A DNA stretch of 64,000 bases, taken from the NCBI RefSeq assembly GCF_024138715.1, contig NZ_CP092074.1, positions 2,852,001 through 2,916,000 of the forward strand, given 5' to 3'. The notes below the pieces were generated by a model. The model was not told the DNA's origin, ran no database searches, and worked only from the letters and a program-made list of their open reading frames with translations. Source of the DNA: Emticicia sp. 21SJ11W-3. Its GTDB lineage: Bacteria; Bacteroidota; Bacteroidia; Cytophagales; Spirosomataceae. The position numbers were made by a program, and so were the translations under genes. Positions 18,974 to 27,549 of the stretch are shown piece after piece; positions within the stretch are counted from its first letter, which is position 1, and each line of letters opens with the position of its first letter.

Positions 18974-19813
18974 TCACGCCATCACCGCTAGCATTTCCAG
19001 TATTTTTTCTCCTGTTTCCTGATTTCCTTCCAATTGAATGTAGTGAAGGGCTTCAAGTTTAGATATGCCTTTGGTCAATAATCGCCATGCTATGGCGCCA
19101 TCAATTGTAACACTTGCCAGCGGGTTAATGCCTGGCTCTTCTGCCAGTATCCAGGTGTTATGATAATAATAAAGATTCCATTCTCCCCCACCCTCGCCAG
19201 TTACCACAAACCGGATGCTGTCTCCCTCATCGGCTGTTACATGGCGGTAATGGTGGGGCAAGGCACGCATAGAGGTGGCAAGATGCGGCCAGTAAAATTC
19301 AGGTGTATAAAGCTCAGCTTCCTGCCCCACAGCCAGCCTGATTTGCTGCTGGTGGTGCCATTTCTCGGTGTACTCACGTGCTACATGAAACCAGTTTTCT
19401 GATTCCGCCTCGCCTGCCCAAGCTACGGAATATATGGCTTTTTCAAATGGGTTCAGGGTACTAATGTAGTCGCAATATTGTTTGCCGGTAATGGCCAGCA
19501 GTTCAATCAACACATTCGGGCTGACTCTTTGAAAAGCCCTCACCCAGTCGGCGTTGAGTTGGTTCAGGTAGCTGATTAAATCGTGGTAAGACTGAATATC
19601 TTTTGGCGGGTCGCCCGTATGCCCATCGCGTGCCGCAGAAAGCGTTCTGATATTGGTATCGAGCAAATGCGCCGCTATGTCTTTTACTTTCCAGAGCGGG
19701 GCAATGGTTTGTTTATGCCAATCGGCTGACGAAAGGGATTTTAATACCTCAATCAGTTTTTCATCTAATTTATAGAAAAGGTCGGTTATAATTATCGGTC
19801 TGAGAGGTGTCAT
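18974..19813 (-). CDS. DinB/MDMPI-like metal-binding domain protein
   Basis: The 279-aa protein resembles the maleylpyruvate isomerase N-terminal (MDMPI) branch of the DinB superfamily. It is a four-helix bundle with probable metal ligands in KDIAAHLLDT (His about residue 49) and YTEKWHHQQQ (about 168-177), followed by a C-terminal alpha/beta domain (about 185-279). Family members in Actinobacteria use mycothiol, which Bacteroidota are not known to make, so the thiol cofactor or substrate here is unclear. It is monocistronic. Confidence 0.7.
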   Translation of the reverse strand: MTPLRPIIITDLFYKLDEKLIEVLKSLSSADWHKQTIAPLWKVKDIAAHLLDTNIRTLSAARDGHTGDPPKDIQSYHDLISYLNQLNADWVRAFQRVSPNVLIELLAITGKQYCDYISTLNPFEKAIYSVAWAGEAESENWFHVAREYTEKWHHQQQIRLAVGQEAELYTPEFYWPHLATSMRALPHHYRHVTADEGDSIRFVVTGEGGGEWNLYYYHNTWILAEEPGINPLASVTIDGAIAWRLLTKGISKLEALHYIQLEGNQETGEKILEMLAVMA

Positions 19814-19851
19814 TTCAGAGGTGGTTTTGTTGGGGGATTACAATTGCGGAT

Positions 19852-19879
19852 GCAGGGGTTCAAAATTTTGAACCCCTGC
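19852..19879. repeat. GGGGTTC palindrome, copy 1
   Basis: This is a perfect 28-base palindrome with arms GCAGGGGTTCAAAA and TTTTGAACCCCTGC. The 24-base core recurs at 57393-57416. It lies between the convergent-looking ends of two minus-strand genes and could terminate transcription. Its outer bases read GCAG, recalling the tag of the REP family. Confidence 0.7.
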
Positions 19880-19904
19880 TCATGTGTTGCTGCAATTGAT
19901 TTTA

Positions 19905-21458
19905 TCAACGTTTAAAATCGAGATCCTGAAAATCGAAGCTGAAATCGGTGAGGGGCGATATGGCCAGCATTTTAAAACCTGAGCCTTTGCCGTCTTTGTC
20001 TAGCTCAAAGGTTACATAGGCGTCTGCATCCAGGCTACGGTCTACCCATTTTACAATAAACGTATTACCCTTGTAAGGAAACATCTCGCCATTGAGCAGG
20101 TACGAGCGCTTAGATGTAAACCATAGTTTGCCGTTTTTTATTCCTATTTCGGCATCGCCAAACCACTGGTCGTGGTAAGTGCCTGTGAAAAGGCTGTTAT
20201 CCATTCTGGCGGCGTTCTTTTGTTGGGCTTCAATGTCTTTCCAGATATCGTCGGTTATTTTTTTGGCATTTGCCAGGCCCTGCAATACGCGGTCGTGGTT
20301 TTCTTTTACCCGGTCTATGCCTTTTACACCCAGATAACTGTCTTTAATGGTATTGGTAACAGATACAAAAGCTGCTCCCTGCTGCTGGTTGGTAAATACA
20401 ATAATACCCAGTTTCAGTTCTGGTATCAGTGTTACCTGCGTTACTATACCTGCCAGCCCGCCCGTGTGCGACGCCTGCTTGTAGCCTTTTACATCTACCA
20501 GACCCCAGCCCAGTCCATAGCTCGAAAAATGCGTATTGTATGAGTTAGTGCCTCTAACCGGAATAATGGTTTGGGGTGTCCACATTTCGTCATGCACTGC
20601 CTCGCTGAACAACTGTTTGCCATTGCCATACTTACCGTTGTCCATCTGCATAATTATCCATTTGCTCATGTCGGTAATGTTGCTGTAAAGCCCCCCGGCC
20701 GAATTGGCTACGTCGCTCCAGTCGCGGCGAATCACCTTAACTGTGCCGTCAACCGGTGCATGCGGGTCTATCACGTTCGATTTATCTTTCAGCCTGCGGA
20801 ACGAAGCCGCCGTTTGTGTCATTCCCAGGGGTTGCAGAATCCGTTTTTCAATGAAATCTTCCCACTCCATGCCAGAGGCACGTTTAACCACTTCTCCGGC
20901 TACTATATACAGCAGGTTGTCGTAGTCATATTTGGTACGGAAACTCGACACCGGTTTCAGATAGCGGAGATTATGGATAATATCGTGCTTGGTAAAATTA
21001 TTAGAATCGGGCCAGAACATCAGGTCACCGGCACCCAGGCCTAGTCCGCTACGGTGTGTCAGCAGGTCTTTTATGGTAAATTCTTCCGTTACAAAAGGGT
21101 CATACATCTTAAACTCGGGTATGAAATCGCGCACCTTATCGTCCCATTTCAGTTTCTTTTCGTCAACCAGCATGCCCAAAGCAGCAGCCGTGAAAGCCTT
21201 GCTGTTAGAAGCAATGCCGAAAAGCGTGTTTTCGTCAACCTTCTTTCCGGTATTCAACGAACGCACACCATAGCCTTTGGCATGAATCACCTTGCCATCT
21301 TTTACAACGGCCACGGCAATGCCGGGTACATCAAAAGTTTTCAGGGTGCGCTCAACCAGATTGTCGATTTCGACAGAAGTAATGGCTTGTGCTATGCTGT
21401 GGCTGAAAGAACCGAGCAAAATACAAACAAGCAGGAAGAAAGGTAAAGTCTTCTTCAT
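19905..21458 (-). CDS. Serine hydrolase, class C beta-lactamase/EstB-like
   Basis: The 517-aa exported protein has a signal peptide (MKKTLPFFLLVCILLGSFSHSIAQA). The beta-lactamase-fold domain carries the SxxK motif in ASNSKAF, a YxN motif in YDYDNLL and HTGG in place of KTG. A C-terminal beta domain (DUF3471-like, about the last 110 residues) follows. Such proteins are usually esterases or D-amino-peptidases rather than true beta-lactamases. The start at 21458 is chosen because it puts the signal peptide at the N-terminus; ATG at 21467 is possible, and longer frames are not needed. Confidence 0.85.
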   Translation of the reverse strand: MKKTLPFFLLVCILLGSFSHSIAQAITSVEIDNLVERTLKTFDVPGIAVAVVKDGKVIHAKGYGVRSLNTGKKVDENTLFGIASNSKAFTAAALGMLVDEKKLKWDDKVRDFIPEFKMYDPFVTEEFTIKDLLTHRSGLGLGAGDLMFWPDSNNFTKHDIIHNLRYLKPVSSFRTKYDYDNLLYIVAGEVVKRASGMEWEDFIEKRILQPLGMTQTAASFRRLKDKSNVIDPHAPVDGTVKVIRRDWSDVANSAGGLYSNITDMSKWIIMQMDNGKYGNGKQLFSEAVHDEMWTPQTIIPVRGTNSYNTHFSSYGLGWGLVDVKGYKQASHTGGLAGIVTQVTLIPELKLGIIVFTNQQQGAAFVSVTNTIKDSYLGVKGIDRVKENHDRVLQGLANAKKITDDIWKDIEAQQKNAARMDNSLFTGTYHDQWFGDAEIGIKNGKLWFTSKRSYLLNGEMFPYKGNTFIVKWVDRSLDADAYVTFELDKDGKGSGFKMLAISPLTDFSFDFQDLDFKR

Positions 21459-21942
21459 AAGGGGCATTGGTTTAAGATTGGAGATTGATGAGAAGCCAGA
21501 CAAAGGCTCTTCGACAAAGATGGCCGAAAACGCACTAATTAGCAAGCAAAAGCATGATTTGTAAAAACAACCGCCATTGCTGTTACCGTTTATTGTAAAA
21601 ATATGTCATTTAACAATTATTAACTATGCTGGCTAATGCCGTTGCCCTACTTTTGTTTGGTTAATGGCAGCATTAACCATTTATGAAAAAGCTATATTAT
21701 AAAAGGGAGTCCTGTTTTGTGTGGTTAATTAAAAAATCACATAGAACAGGATTCTTTGTTTTGCCCCTCATACAGGTTTCTTACAACACCCAATGGCCTT
21801 TGCATCAGCTATTAAGCCCAAAGTTGATTGCCGGTATAGGCCAGGCACCATTAATGACATTGCTCATAAATGGCATTAAAAATGAAAATATTTGACCTAC
21901 TTTGCGCGTTATAATTTATATTTGCAGCAAAATGTAAGATAC
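21459..21942. other. Divergent intergenic region with imperfect palindrome
   Basis: The gap separates the beta-lactamase-like gene (-) from the copper-locus genes (+). An imperfect inverted repeat spans about 21708-21754 (TCCTGTT ... AACAGGA arms with a central TTAATTAAAAAA), followed by a T-rich stretch. It may be a terminator or leader structure on the + strand. A short frame at 21683-21895 exists but shows no family features. Confidence 0.4.
21917..21924 (+). promoter_or_regulatory. Candidate Bacteroidota -7 box upstream of the copper locus
   Basis: TATATTTG matches the TAnnTTTG consensus of Bacteroidota sigma-A promoters. A TTTG at 21891-21894 lies 22 bases upstream as a possible -33 element. 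The predicted start of transcription, about 21931, lies just before the proposed TTG start at 21943. Confidence 0.45.
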
Positions 21943-22320
21943 TTGAGAAAAGCAATTGCCATATTACTCCTGTTTTCGGTAATGGTTCGCCCTTTTACTC
22001 AGGCTTATTATTTGATTGATTATCAGCTTCGTCAGGATTTCATCGCCAGAACTTTATGTATCAACAAGGCGAAACCCCAGCTTAATTGTAATGGAAAGTG
22101 TTATCTGGCCAAGCGTCTTCAGGCCGCTGAAGAGCGCGATACTAAAGCCCAACATCATATTCTTGATAAATATGAGCTGCCTGCGCTGATATGCCACGAC
22201 CTGCCGGTGGCGAATTTCCAACCTCCGTTTACCGAAAAACTAACTGCTGCTTACAACTACGCCAACTTGTATGCAGGCCGGTTTGCCATTTCTGTTTTTC
22301 ATCCCCCTTGCCAGGCTTAA
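21943..22320 (+). CDS. Small membrane-anchored Cys-motif protein A
   Basis: The protein of about 125 aa has an N-terminal hydrophobic segment (LRKAIAILLLFSVMV) and the motif LCINKAKPQLNCNGKCYLAK, sharing the CINKxxPxxxCxGKCYLAK pattern with the next gene. I recall similar small proteins beside TonB receptors in Bacteroidota but know no assigned function. The TTG start at 21943 is chosen because it follows the candidate promoter and aligns with the start of the paralogue; a longer frame from 21892 would overlap the promoter. The three conserved Cys suggest metal or thiol chemistry at the membrane; inference. Confidence 0.65.
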   Translation: MRKAIAILLLFSVMVRPFTQAYYLIDYQLRQDFIARTLCINKAKPQLNCNGKCYLAKRLQAAEERDTKAQHHILDKYELPALICHDLPVANFQPPFTEKLTAAYNYANLYAGRFAISVFHPPCQA

Positions 22321-22484
22321 GCTGCCTTAGCTTGTCTTTTACCAGCACTTGTCATAATGCCTGATGCAATGCCTCATTGCCGGTGCAAAACCTGCTGCTA
22401 ACCAAAAGACCCAATTTAATCTATACCCTTTATTGGCCAACTGGCATTTGCTAGTTATTGTATTATTACAGCGGCCGGTAGTGG

Positions 22485-22498
22485 GGTAATTAATTACC
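22485..22498. promoter_or_regulatory. Candidate operator palindrome
   Basis: GGTAATTAATTACC is a perfect 14-bp palindrome 19 bases before the start of small protein B. Its size and AT-rich centre fit a dimeric repressor site, for example for a metal-responsive regulator. No second copy was found in the window. Confidence 0.3.
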
Positions 22499-22517
22499 AA
22501 ACCAATCATATTTTGTG

Positions 22518-22907
22518 TTGAAACATCTGAAGCAAATAGGAACCCTGCTGCTTTGTGGCCTGCTGTTTATGCGGGTTATGGTAGCGCCTGTTATCTTTTT
22601 GCAGTATGAGTTCAACAAAGAATATATTATCAAAAATTATTGTATTAATAAAAACCGCCCGGAAATGCATTGCGACGGCAAGTGTTATCTGGCAAAAAAA
22701 CTGAAGGCTGCTGAACAAAATGAAGATAATCAGTCGAAAATTCAGGTTTTCAAACTGATGATCGAGGTTTATCAGCAGGCCTGCGCCAGCTTTTCTCCGC
22801 TTACTACCATCACACCATCACACACACTTGCTTGTTTCGTTTACAGTAATGTTTACCATTACAAATTTCTTTTTTCAATGCTGAAGCCTCCGAGGGAAAT
22901 TGTTTAG
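22518..22907 (+). CDS. Small membrane-anchored Cys-motif protein B
   Basis: The protein of about 129 aa is a paralogue of the preceding gene. It has an N-terminal hydrophobic stretch (IGTLLLCGLLFMRVMVAPVIFL) followed by NYCINKNRPEMHCDGKCYLA and a Lys/Glu-rich helix. It starts at a TTG (22518) or the adjacent GTG (22515); no ATG is available before the conserved region. It immediately precedes the TonB receptor gene, so a role in the same metal pathway is likely. The biochemical activity is unknown. Confidence 0.65.
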   Translation: MKHLKQIGTLLLCGLLFMRVMVAPVIFLQYEFNKEYIIKNYCINKNRPEMHCDGKCYLAKKLKAAEQNEDNQSKIQVFKLMIEVYQQACASFSPLTTITPSHTLACFVYSNVYHYKFLFSMLKPPREIV

Positions 22908-23092
22908 TGAATTAGTGATTGAACGCATGAGTGATTATTTGTTTGAACAGCTTTTTAGCAGAATTACCGCCACCTCATTTTAAGGTAGCTCGCGTTCATT
23001 CCTGCTGATAATCTGGTCTATTCATTAATCATTTAATCACTAATTCACACAATTACCCAATACAAACCTTATTCATTGAAAAAGAAACCGTA

Positions 23093-25459
23093 ATGAAACT
23101 ACGTATAACATTATTTTTCCTGTTTTTAGTTATTCAGCATACCCGGGCGCAACGCCTTATTAAAGGCAAAGTATACGATGCCCAAACCAAAGAGGCCATA
23201 ACCGGTGCCAGCATTAAAGCCAAAGGACAAACCAACGGCACGATTACCGATAATCAGGGAGGTTTCAGCCTGAAAGCCGATACCGACGAGATACAGATTT
23301 CGATGATAGGTTACAGGCCTTTAACCCTGCCCGTAGGCACTAATCAAAATATAACAGCCGCCCTTGAAACAGCCGTTGAAGACTTGCAAACCGTAGTAGT
23401 AACAGGAAACCGGGAGGCAAGCCTGCGCACAGAAACACCCATTGCGATATCTAAACTTACACCGAAGCAAATTGAAGAGGCCAAGCCTATTGCCATTTAT
23501 GAGGTAATTAACAAAATGCCGGGTGTAATGATGGTGAACCTCAACAACGAGCAACACATGATGGCCATACGCCAGCCCATGACCACCAACGGCTATTATC
23601 TGTATATGGAAGACGGCCTGCCCATACGCCCGATGGGGGTGTTTAACCACAACGCCCTGCTGGAAATGAACCAGTTTACCGTTAGTTCAATAGAGGTGGT
23701 AAAAGGCCCGGTTTCATCTATTTACGGGCCAGAGGCTGTGGGTGGTGTGGTAAACTTTATTACGCAGCGGCCTACGGCCGTACCCACCGCCCGCATTGGC
23801 ATACAGGCTGACCAATGGGGCTTTAAAAGAATACAATATGGCGCAGGGGAAACGATTGGCAAGTTCGGCATTTATCTGGGTGGCCTGGTAGCCGACCAGA
23901 AGGATTCGTGGATGGCCAGTTCAGACTATACCAAAAACGCGCAGTATGCCCGTCTGGAGTATCACTTCAACCCGAAAACACGCCTGATTTATACTTTATC
24001 GTACAGCGATTACAACTCGCAAACCAGCGGTAGTGTAGACAGCGTGGCGTTTTTCAGCCGGAAATACGTAAGTACTACCGACTTTACCTACAGGAAATCA
24101 TACTCGGTGCGTACAAGGCTTACCCTTGAAAAAGACTGGGCTGCCGGCGGGCAATCTTTTGTTACCGTATTTGCCCGCGACAATAAACTGGGTCAGAACC
24201 CAAGCTATGGTATCAGATGGACGAGCGGCGCAAGCACAGCACGTGGAGAAATCAATTCAAGCAATTTCAGAAGCCTGGGCGTGGTAGCGCAACATACGCA
24301 GCCGTTCAGATTCCTGAACTCAAAGGCCATTATTGGCGCCAGCATGGACTACTCGCCTACCGACTACTGGTCGTACCAGATTGATTTGAATGCCCAGTTA
24401 CGTGCCGATAAGAAATCGGTAGAAAAATATACCATTGCCAAAGAAAGACCAGATATTAAAATTGCAGATTACGATGCCAACATCCGCAATTCGGCGGTGT
24501 ATCTGCAATATGATTTTGAGCCACTGAAAAACCTGCGGGTTTCAGCAGGCTTAAGATACGACAACCTTTCGTTTGATTACGTAAACAATCTGGATGTTGA
24601 CGCCAGCGGTAATGGCATTGGCGGAGCCAAAACCTATACCAAAACCACACCGAAAATAGGTATAACTTATGACCTCGGCAAAGGTAAAGGGCTGTATGCC
24701 AATTACTCAAAAGGTTTTGCGCCGTCTGGTCTTACGGCCATTTTCCGTAAAAGACCAACCCCTGCCCCTAACGGAGATTTGTTTTATTATAACCTAATTC
24801 CGGCTACTTTTAATAATGCCGAAATTGGCGGCTGGGCCTCATTGTTTAAAAACAAGGTATATGTTGATGCCTCATTCTACCAGATGCTGGGCTTCAATGA
24901 ACTGCTGAACATTCGCCAGCCGGATAACTCGACCGACTATCAGGCAGCCGGAAAAACCCTGCATAAGGGTATTGAGCTGGGCATCACCTATAAGCCTGCA
25001 GCGCAATTGTTTATACGCGGTGGCGGTACTTATGCCATACACCGTTTTGAAGAGTTTATACTAAGCCAGCGTGCATCTGACGCCATTAAAGACGTAAATG
25101 GTAAAGATATGCCGTCTGCACCACGCTGGTTATGGAATGCCGAGGTTAGTTATTACCCCAAATGGCTGAAAGGACTACGCAGCGCCATTGAATGGCAGCA
25201 TGTAGGCCAATGGTATCAGAACCAGATTAACACGTTGAGTTATGGCGGATATGACCTGCTGAATTTCAGAGTTGGGTATCAATGGAAAGGCATTGAGGTG
25301 TTTACCAATATCATGAACCTGACCGACGCCCTTTATGCCACCAATGCCAGCAGAGGCAATGCTTTAACCGACCGCACTACTTTTACCGCCGCCGCCCCCC
25401 GAACATTTGTAATGGGTGTGCAGTATGGCTTTACCGGTAAACGGAAAGAAAACAAATAG
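23093..25459 (+). CDS. TonB-dependent receptor, probably for copper
   Basis: The 788-aa outer-membrane receptor has a signal peptide (MKLRITLFFLFLVIQHTRAQ), a carboxypeptidase-regulatory-like domain (about 22-100), a plug domain (about 115-230) and a 22-strand barrel ending in VMGVQYGF plus a basic tail. The plug is unusually Met/His-rich: MPGVMMVNLNNEQHMMAIRQ followed by more Met and a His. Thioether and imidazole side chains suit Cu(I)/Cu(II), as in the copper receptor OprC. The MbnP/MbnH-like genes downstream support copper or a copper chelate as substrate. Substrate assignment is inference. Confidence 0.8.
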   Translation: MKLRITLFFLFLVIQHTRAQRLIKGKVYDAQTKEAITGASIKAKGQTNGTITDNQGGFSLKADTDEIQISMIGYRPLTLPVGTNQNITAALETAVEDLQTVVVTGNREASLRTETPIAISKLTPKQIEEAKPIAIYEVINKMPGVMMVNLNNEQHMMAIRQPMTTNGYYLYMEDGLPIRPMGVFNHNALLEMNQFTVSSIEVVKGPVSSIYGPEAVGGVVNFITQRPTAVPTARIGIQADQWGFKRIQYGAGETIGKFGIYLGGLVADQKDSWMASSDYTKNAQYARLEYHFNPKTRLIYTLSYSDYNSQTSGSVDSVAFFSRKYVSTTDFTYRKSYSVRTRLTLEKDWAAGGQSFVTVFARDNKLGQNPSYGIRWTSGASTARGEINSSNFRSLGVVAQHTQPFRFLNSKAIIGASMDYSPTDYWSYQIDLNAQLRADKKSVEKYTIAKERPDIKIADYDANIRNSAVYLQYDFEPLKNLRVSAGLRYDNLSFDYVNNLDVDASGNGIGGAKTYTKTTPKIGITYDLGKGKGLYANYSKGFAPSGLTAIFRKRPTPAPNGDLFYYNLIPATFNNAEIGGWASLFKNKVYVDASFYQMLGFNELLNIRQPDNSTDYQAAGKTLHKGIELGITYKPAAQLFIRGGGTYAIHRFEEFILSQRASDAIKDVNGKDMPSAPRWLWNAEVSYYPKWLKGLRSAIEWQHVGQWYQNQINTLSYGGYDLLNFRVGYQWKGIEVFTNIMNLTDALYATNASRGNALTDRTTFTAAAPRTFVMGVQYGFTGKRKENK

Positions 25460-25555
25460 TCTAACGAATGGTTTGGGTAACCTGCCTTTGGAGGGTCGGC
25501 TTATTTATGGTCGGCCTTCCGTTTCCCACTTCATTTATTCAAAAAATTAAACTCT

Positions 25556-26722
25556 ATGAAAAACGTACTCATTTATCTGGCAATCATTGGTTTGTTTTCT
25601 TTCAGGAAGGCAAACGACGAAAATCAGATTTCAAGCCCTGCCAATGCAGGGGCCATACCTTCGTTTACAACAACAGCCAAAGGCGATATTGTTTTAAGCT
25701 GGGTAGAAAAAGATGCCCAAAAGAAAGTGTCGTTTTATTACAGCCTTTTTGATGGCACAGGCTTTGGCAAACCCCGCCGGGTACCTATTGTAGATTCAGC
25801 GGCTACACATGCGGAAGGCATGCCGAGGCTGAGTATCAAAAAAGATGGCAGCATGATTGTAAGTTTTGAGCTGAAGAAAGACAACCCCATATCCAGATTC
25901 GGGTCTGATTTGCTCTATGTCTATTCGGCAGATGGTGTTAACTGGTCGGCGCCGATGTATGTACAGGCCGACAGAGACCCTAAAAAAAGCCATTCGTTCA
26001 GCAGGCCGGTACGATTGGCTGATGGCGAAATAGGCATTATATGGCTTGATGAAAAACTGACCGCCAAAGGCCGAAGTGTAAAATTTGCCAGAACCACCCC
26101 AGGCAAAGGCTTTGGTGAAGAGAAAATTATAGATAATCAGGCTTGCGAATGCTGCCGCATTGAGGCCATAACCGACAAACAGGGAGGGTTGCACATATTT
26201 TACCGCGATATGTATGAAGACGGCTCACGCGATATGAGCTATATACACTCTGCCGATAACGGGTTTACGTTCAGCAAGCCGAGAAACGTTTATCCGGACA
26301 AATGGCAGATAGACGCCTGCCCGCATTCGGGGCCGTCGGCCACTGAAACTCCCAACGGGGTGTGGCTTACCTGGTTTACAGGCAAAGAGAAAGCAGCTGG
26401 TGTAAAAGTCTGCGACATTGCCACCGGCAAAATCATAAACGCCGAGCTGACCGATGGCGTAAAGCAACCGCAGCTAACCACTACCACAGCAGGCCTGCCA
26501 CTGCTGGCCTTTGCCAAGGGCAGAAACCAGGGCGAAGCGTTTTTTCATTCTATTGCCTTGCGTAAGCTGGGGGCAAAAGTAAGTACCACTTACATTACCG
26601 AGCCCCTGGCCGACTGCAGCTACCCTGCCCTGGCAGCAAACGGCAACAGCGTGTTGGTGGCTTTTGAAAAACGTATCGACGGCCAGCCACAGGTTATTGC
26701 ATGGAAGAAAATTCAATTTTAA
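25556..26722 (+). CDS. Secreted sialidase-like beta-propeller with Cys cluster
   Basis: The 388-aa protein has an N-terminal hydrophobic segment (MKNVLIYLAIIGLFSF) and repeated BNR/Asp-box-like strands (for example YSADGVNWSAP and HSADNGFTFSKP), giving a predicted six-bladed propeller. It is not a credible sialidase because the usual Arg triad is not evident. It carries NQACECCRIEA (about residues 197-207) and DACPHSGPSA (about 247-256), possible metal-binding Cys/His sites. It starts 96 bases after the TonB receptor and stops 11 bases before the MbnP-like gene, so it belongs to the copper locus. Confidence 0.7.
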   Translation: MKNVLIYLAIIGLFSFRKANDENQISSPANAGAIPSFTTTAKGDIVLSWVEKDAQKKVSFYYSLFDGTGFGKPRRVPIVDSAATHAEGMPRLSIKKDGSMIVSFELKKDNPISRFGSDLLYVYSADGVNWSAPMYVQADRDPKKSHSFSRPVRLADGEIGIIWLDEKLTAKGRSVKFARTTPGKGFGEEKIIDNQACECCRIEAITDKQGGLHIFYRDMYEDGSRDMSYIHSADNGFTFSKPRNVYPDKWQIDACPHSGPSATETPNGVWLTWFTGKEKAAGVKVCDIATGKIINAELTDGVKQPQLTTTTAGLPLLAFAKGRNQGEAFFHSIALRKLGAKVSTTYITEPLADCSYPALAANGNSVLVAFEKRIDGQPQVIAWKKIQF

Positions 26723-26733
26723 AAATCAATCAG

Positions 26734-27546
26734 ATGAAAAAAATAGTATTCTTTTTACTTTGTGCGGCCAGCATGGCACATGCACAAAAGAAAGGCTCAT
26801 TCAGTTTACATTTCGACAATTTTGTTGGCGCAGAACCATTGGCTTTAAAAACTGCCCGCTATACTAATGCCGCCGGAAACGAGTTTTCTGTTTCGCTTTT
26901 TCAGTATTATATCAGTAATATAAGCCTCATCAAAAAAGACGGCTCTATTTATACCTTACCGCAAGACCAGTCGTATTTTCTGATTCGTGAAAATAATGAA
27001 GCCACAAAAACCATTACGCTTACAGATATTCCGAAAGGGAAATACAAGGGCATCAGCTTTACAATTGGCATAGACAGCGCCAGAAGCGCATCAGACATCA
27101 GCCAGCGCAAAGGTTGCCTTGACGTGGCCGGCGAAGCACGAGATATGTACTGGGCCTGGAACTCAGGCTACATTTTTGTAAAAATGGAGGGAACCTCTCC
27201 ACAATCTACCGGAAAGAATAATATTTTTATGTACCATATCGGTTTGTTTGGCGGCATAGGAGATAAAAAAACGCTAAACAACATTAAGCAAACCACACTG
27301 AGCTTTGGTGGCGAAGAGCTGCGCATAAAAGGAGGCGCCACCCCTTTGGCAATATTCATAAAAGCCGATGCACTTAAACTGATGAACGGCCCGAACAATG
27401 TTGATATGGCCAAAAATGCAACGGTTATGGGTGGGCCGTACTCGGCCACTATTGCCAATAACTACCAAACGATGTTTTCTTTTGGTGGCCTGAAACCCGT
27501 GCCGGTTGCAGTAGCAGATCAATCAGTAACCACAGGAACGAAATAA
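26734..27546 (+). CDS. MbnP-like copper-binding protein
   Basis: The 270-aa protein has a signal peptide (MKKIVFFLLCAASMAHAQ) and the MbnP family body: FDNFVGAEPLAL, an FQYYISNISL strand, IGIDSARSAS and the hallmark DMYWAWNSGYIFVKMEG (Trp140 and Trp142), then MYHIGLFGG. In characterised MbnP, a partner diheme MbnH converts a Trp to kynurenine and the protein binds copper. The next gene encodes an MbnH-like enzyme three bases downstream, so that chemistry is probable here. The ATG at 26734 gives a normal signal peptide after the previous stop. Confidence 0.87.
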   Translation: MKKIVFFLLCAASMAHAQKKGSFSLHFDNFVGAEPLALKTARYTNAAGNEFSVSLFQYYISNISLIKKDGSIYTLPQDQSYFLIRENNEATKTITLTDIPKGKYKGISFTIGIDSARSASDISQRKGCLDVAGEARDMYWAWNSGYIFVKMEGTSPQSTGKNNIFMYHIGLFGGIGDKKTLNNIKQTTLSFGGEELRIKGGATPLAIFIKADALKLMNGPNNVDMAKNATVMGGPYSATIANNYQTMFSFGGLKPVPVAVADQSVTTGTK

Positions 27547-27549
27547 GAC

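Noticed and set aside
19905-21458. True beta-lactamase resistance gene
   Set aside because: The KTG box is HTGG and there is a C-terminal extra domain, which fits an esterase/peptidase-type serine hydrolase better.
21683-21895. 70-aa frame MKKLYYKRESCFVWLIKK...
   Set aside because: It overlaps an imperfect palindrome and the promoter of the next gene, has no family features, and is unlikely to be a gene.
25556-26722. Sialidase for host glycans
   Set aside because: Only BNR-like strands are present; the catalytic Arg triad is not evident and the context is metal handling.
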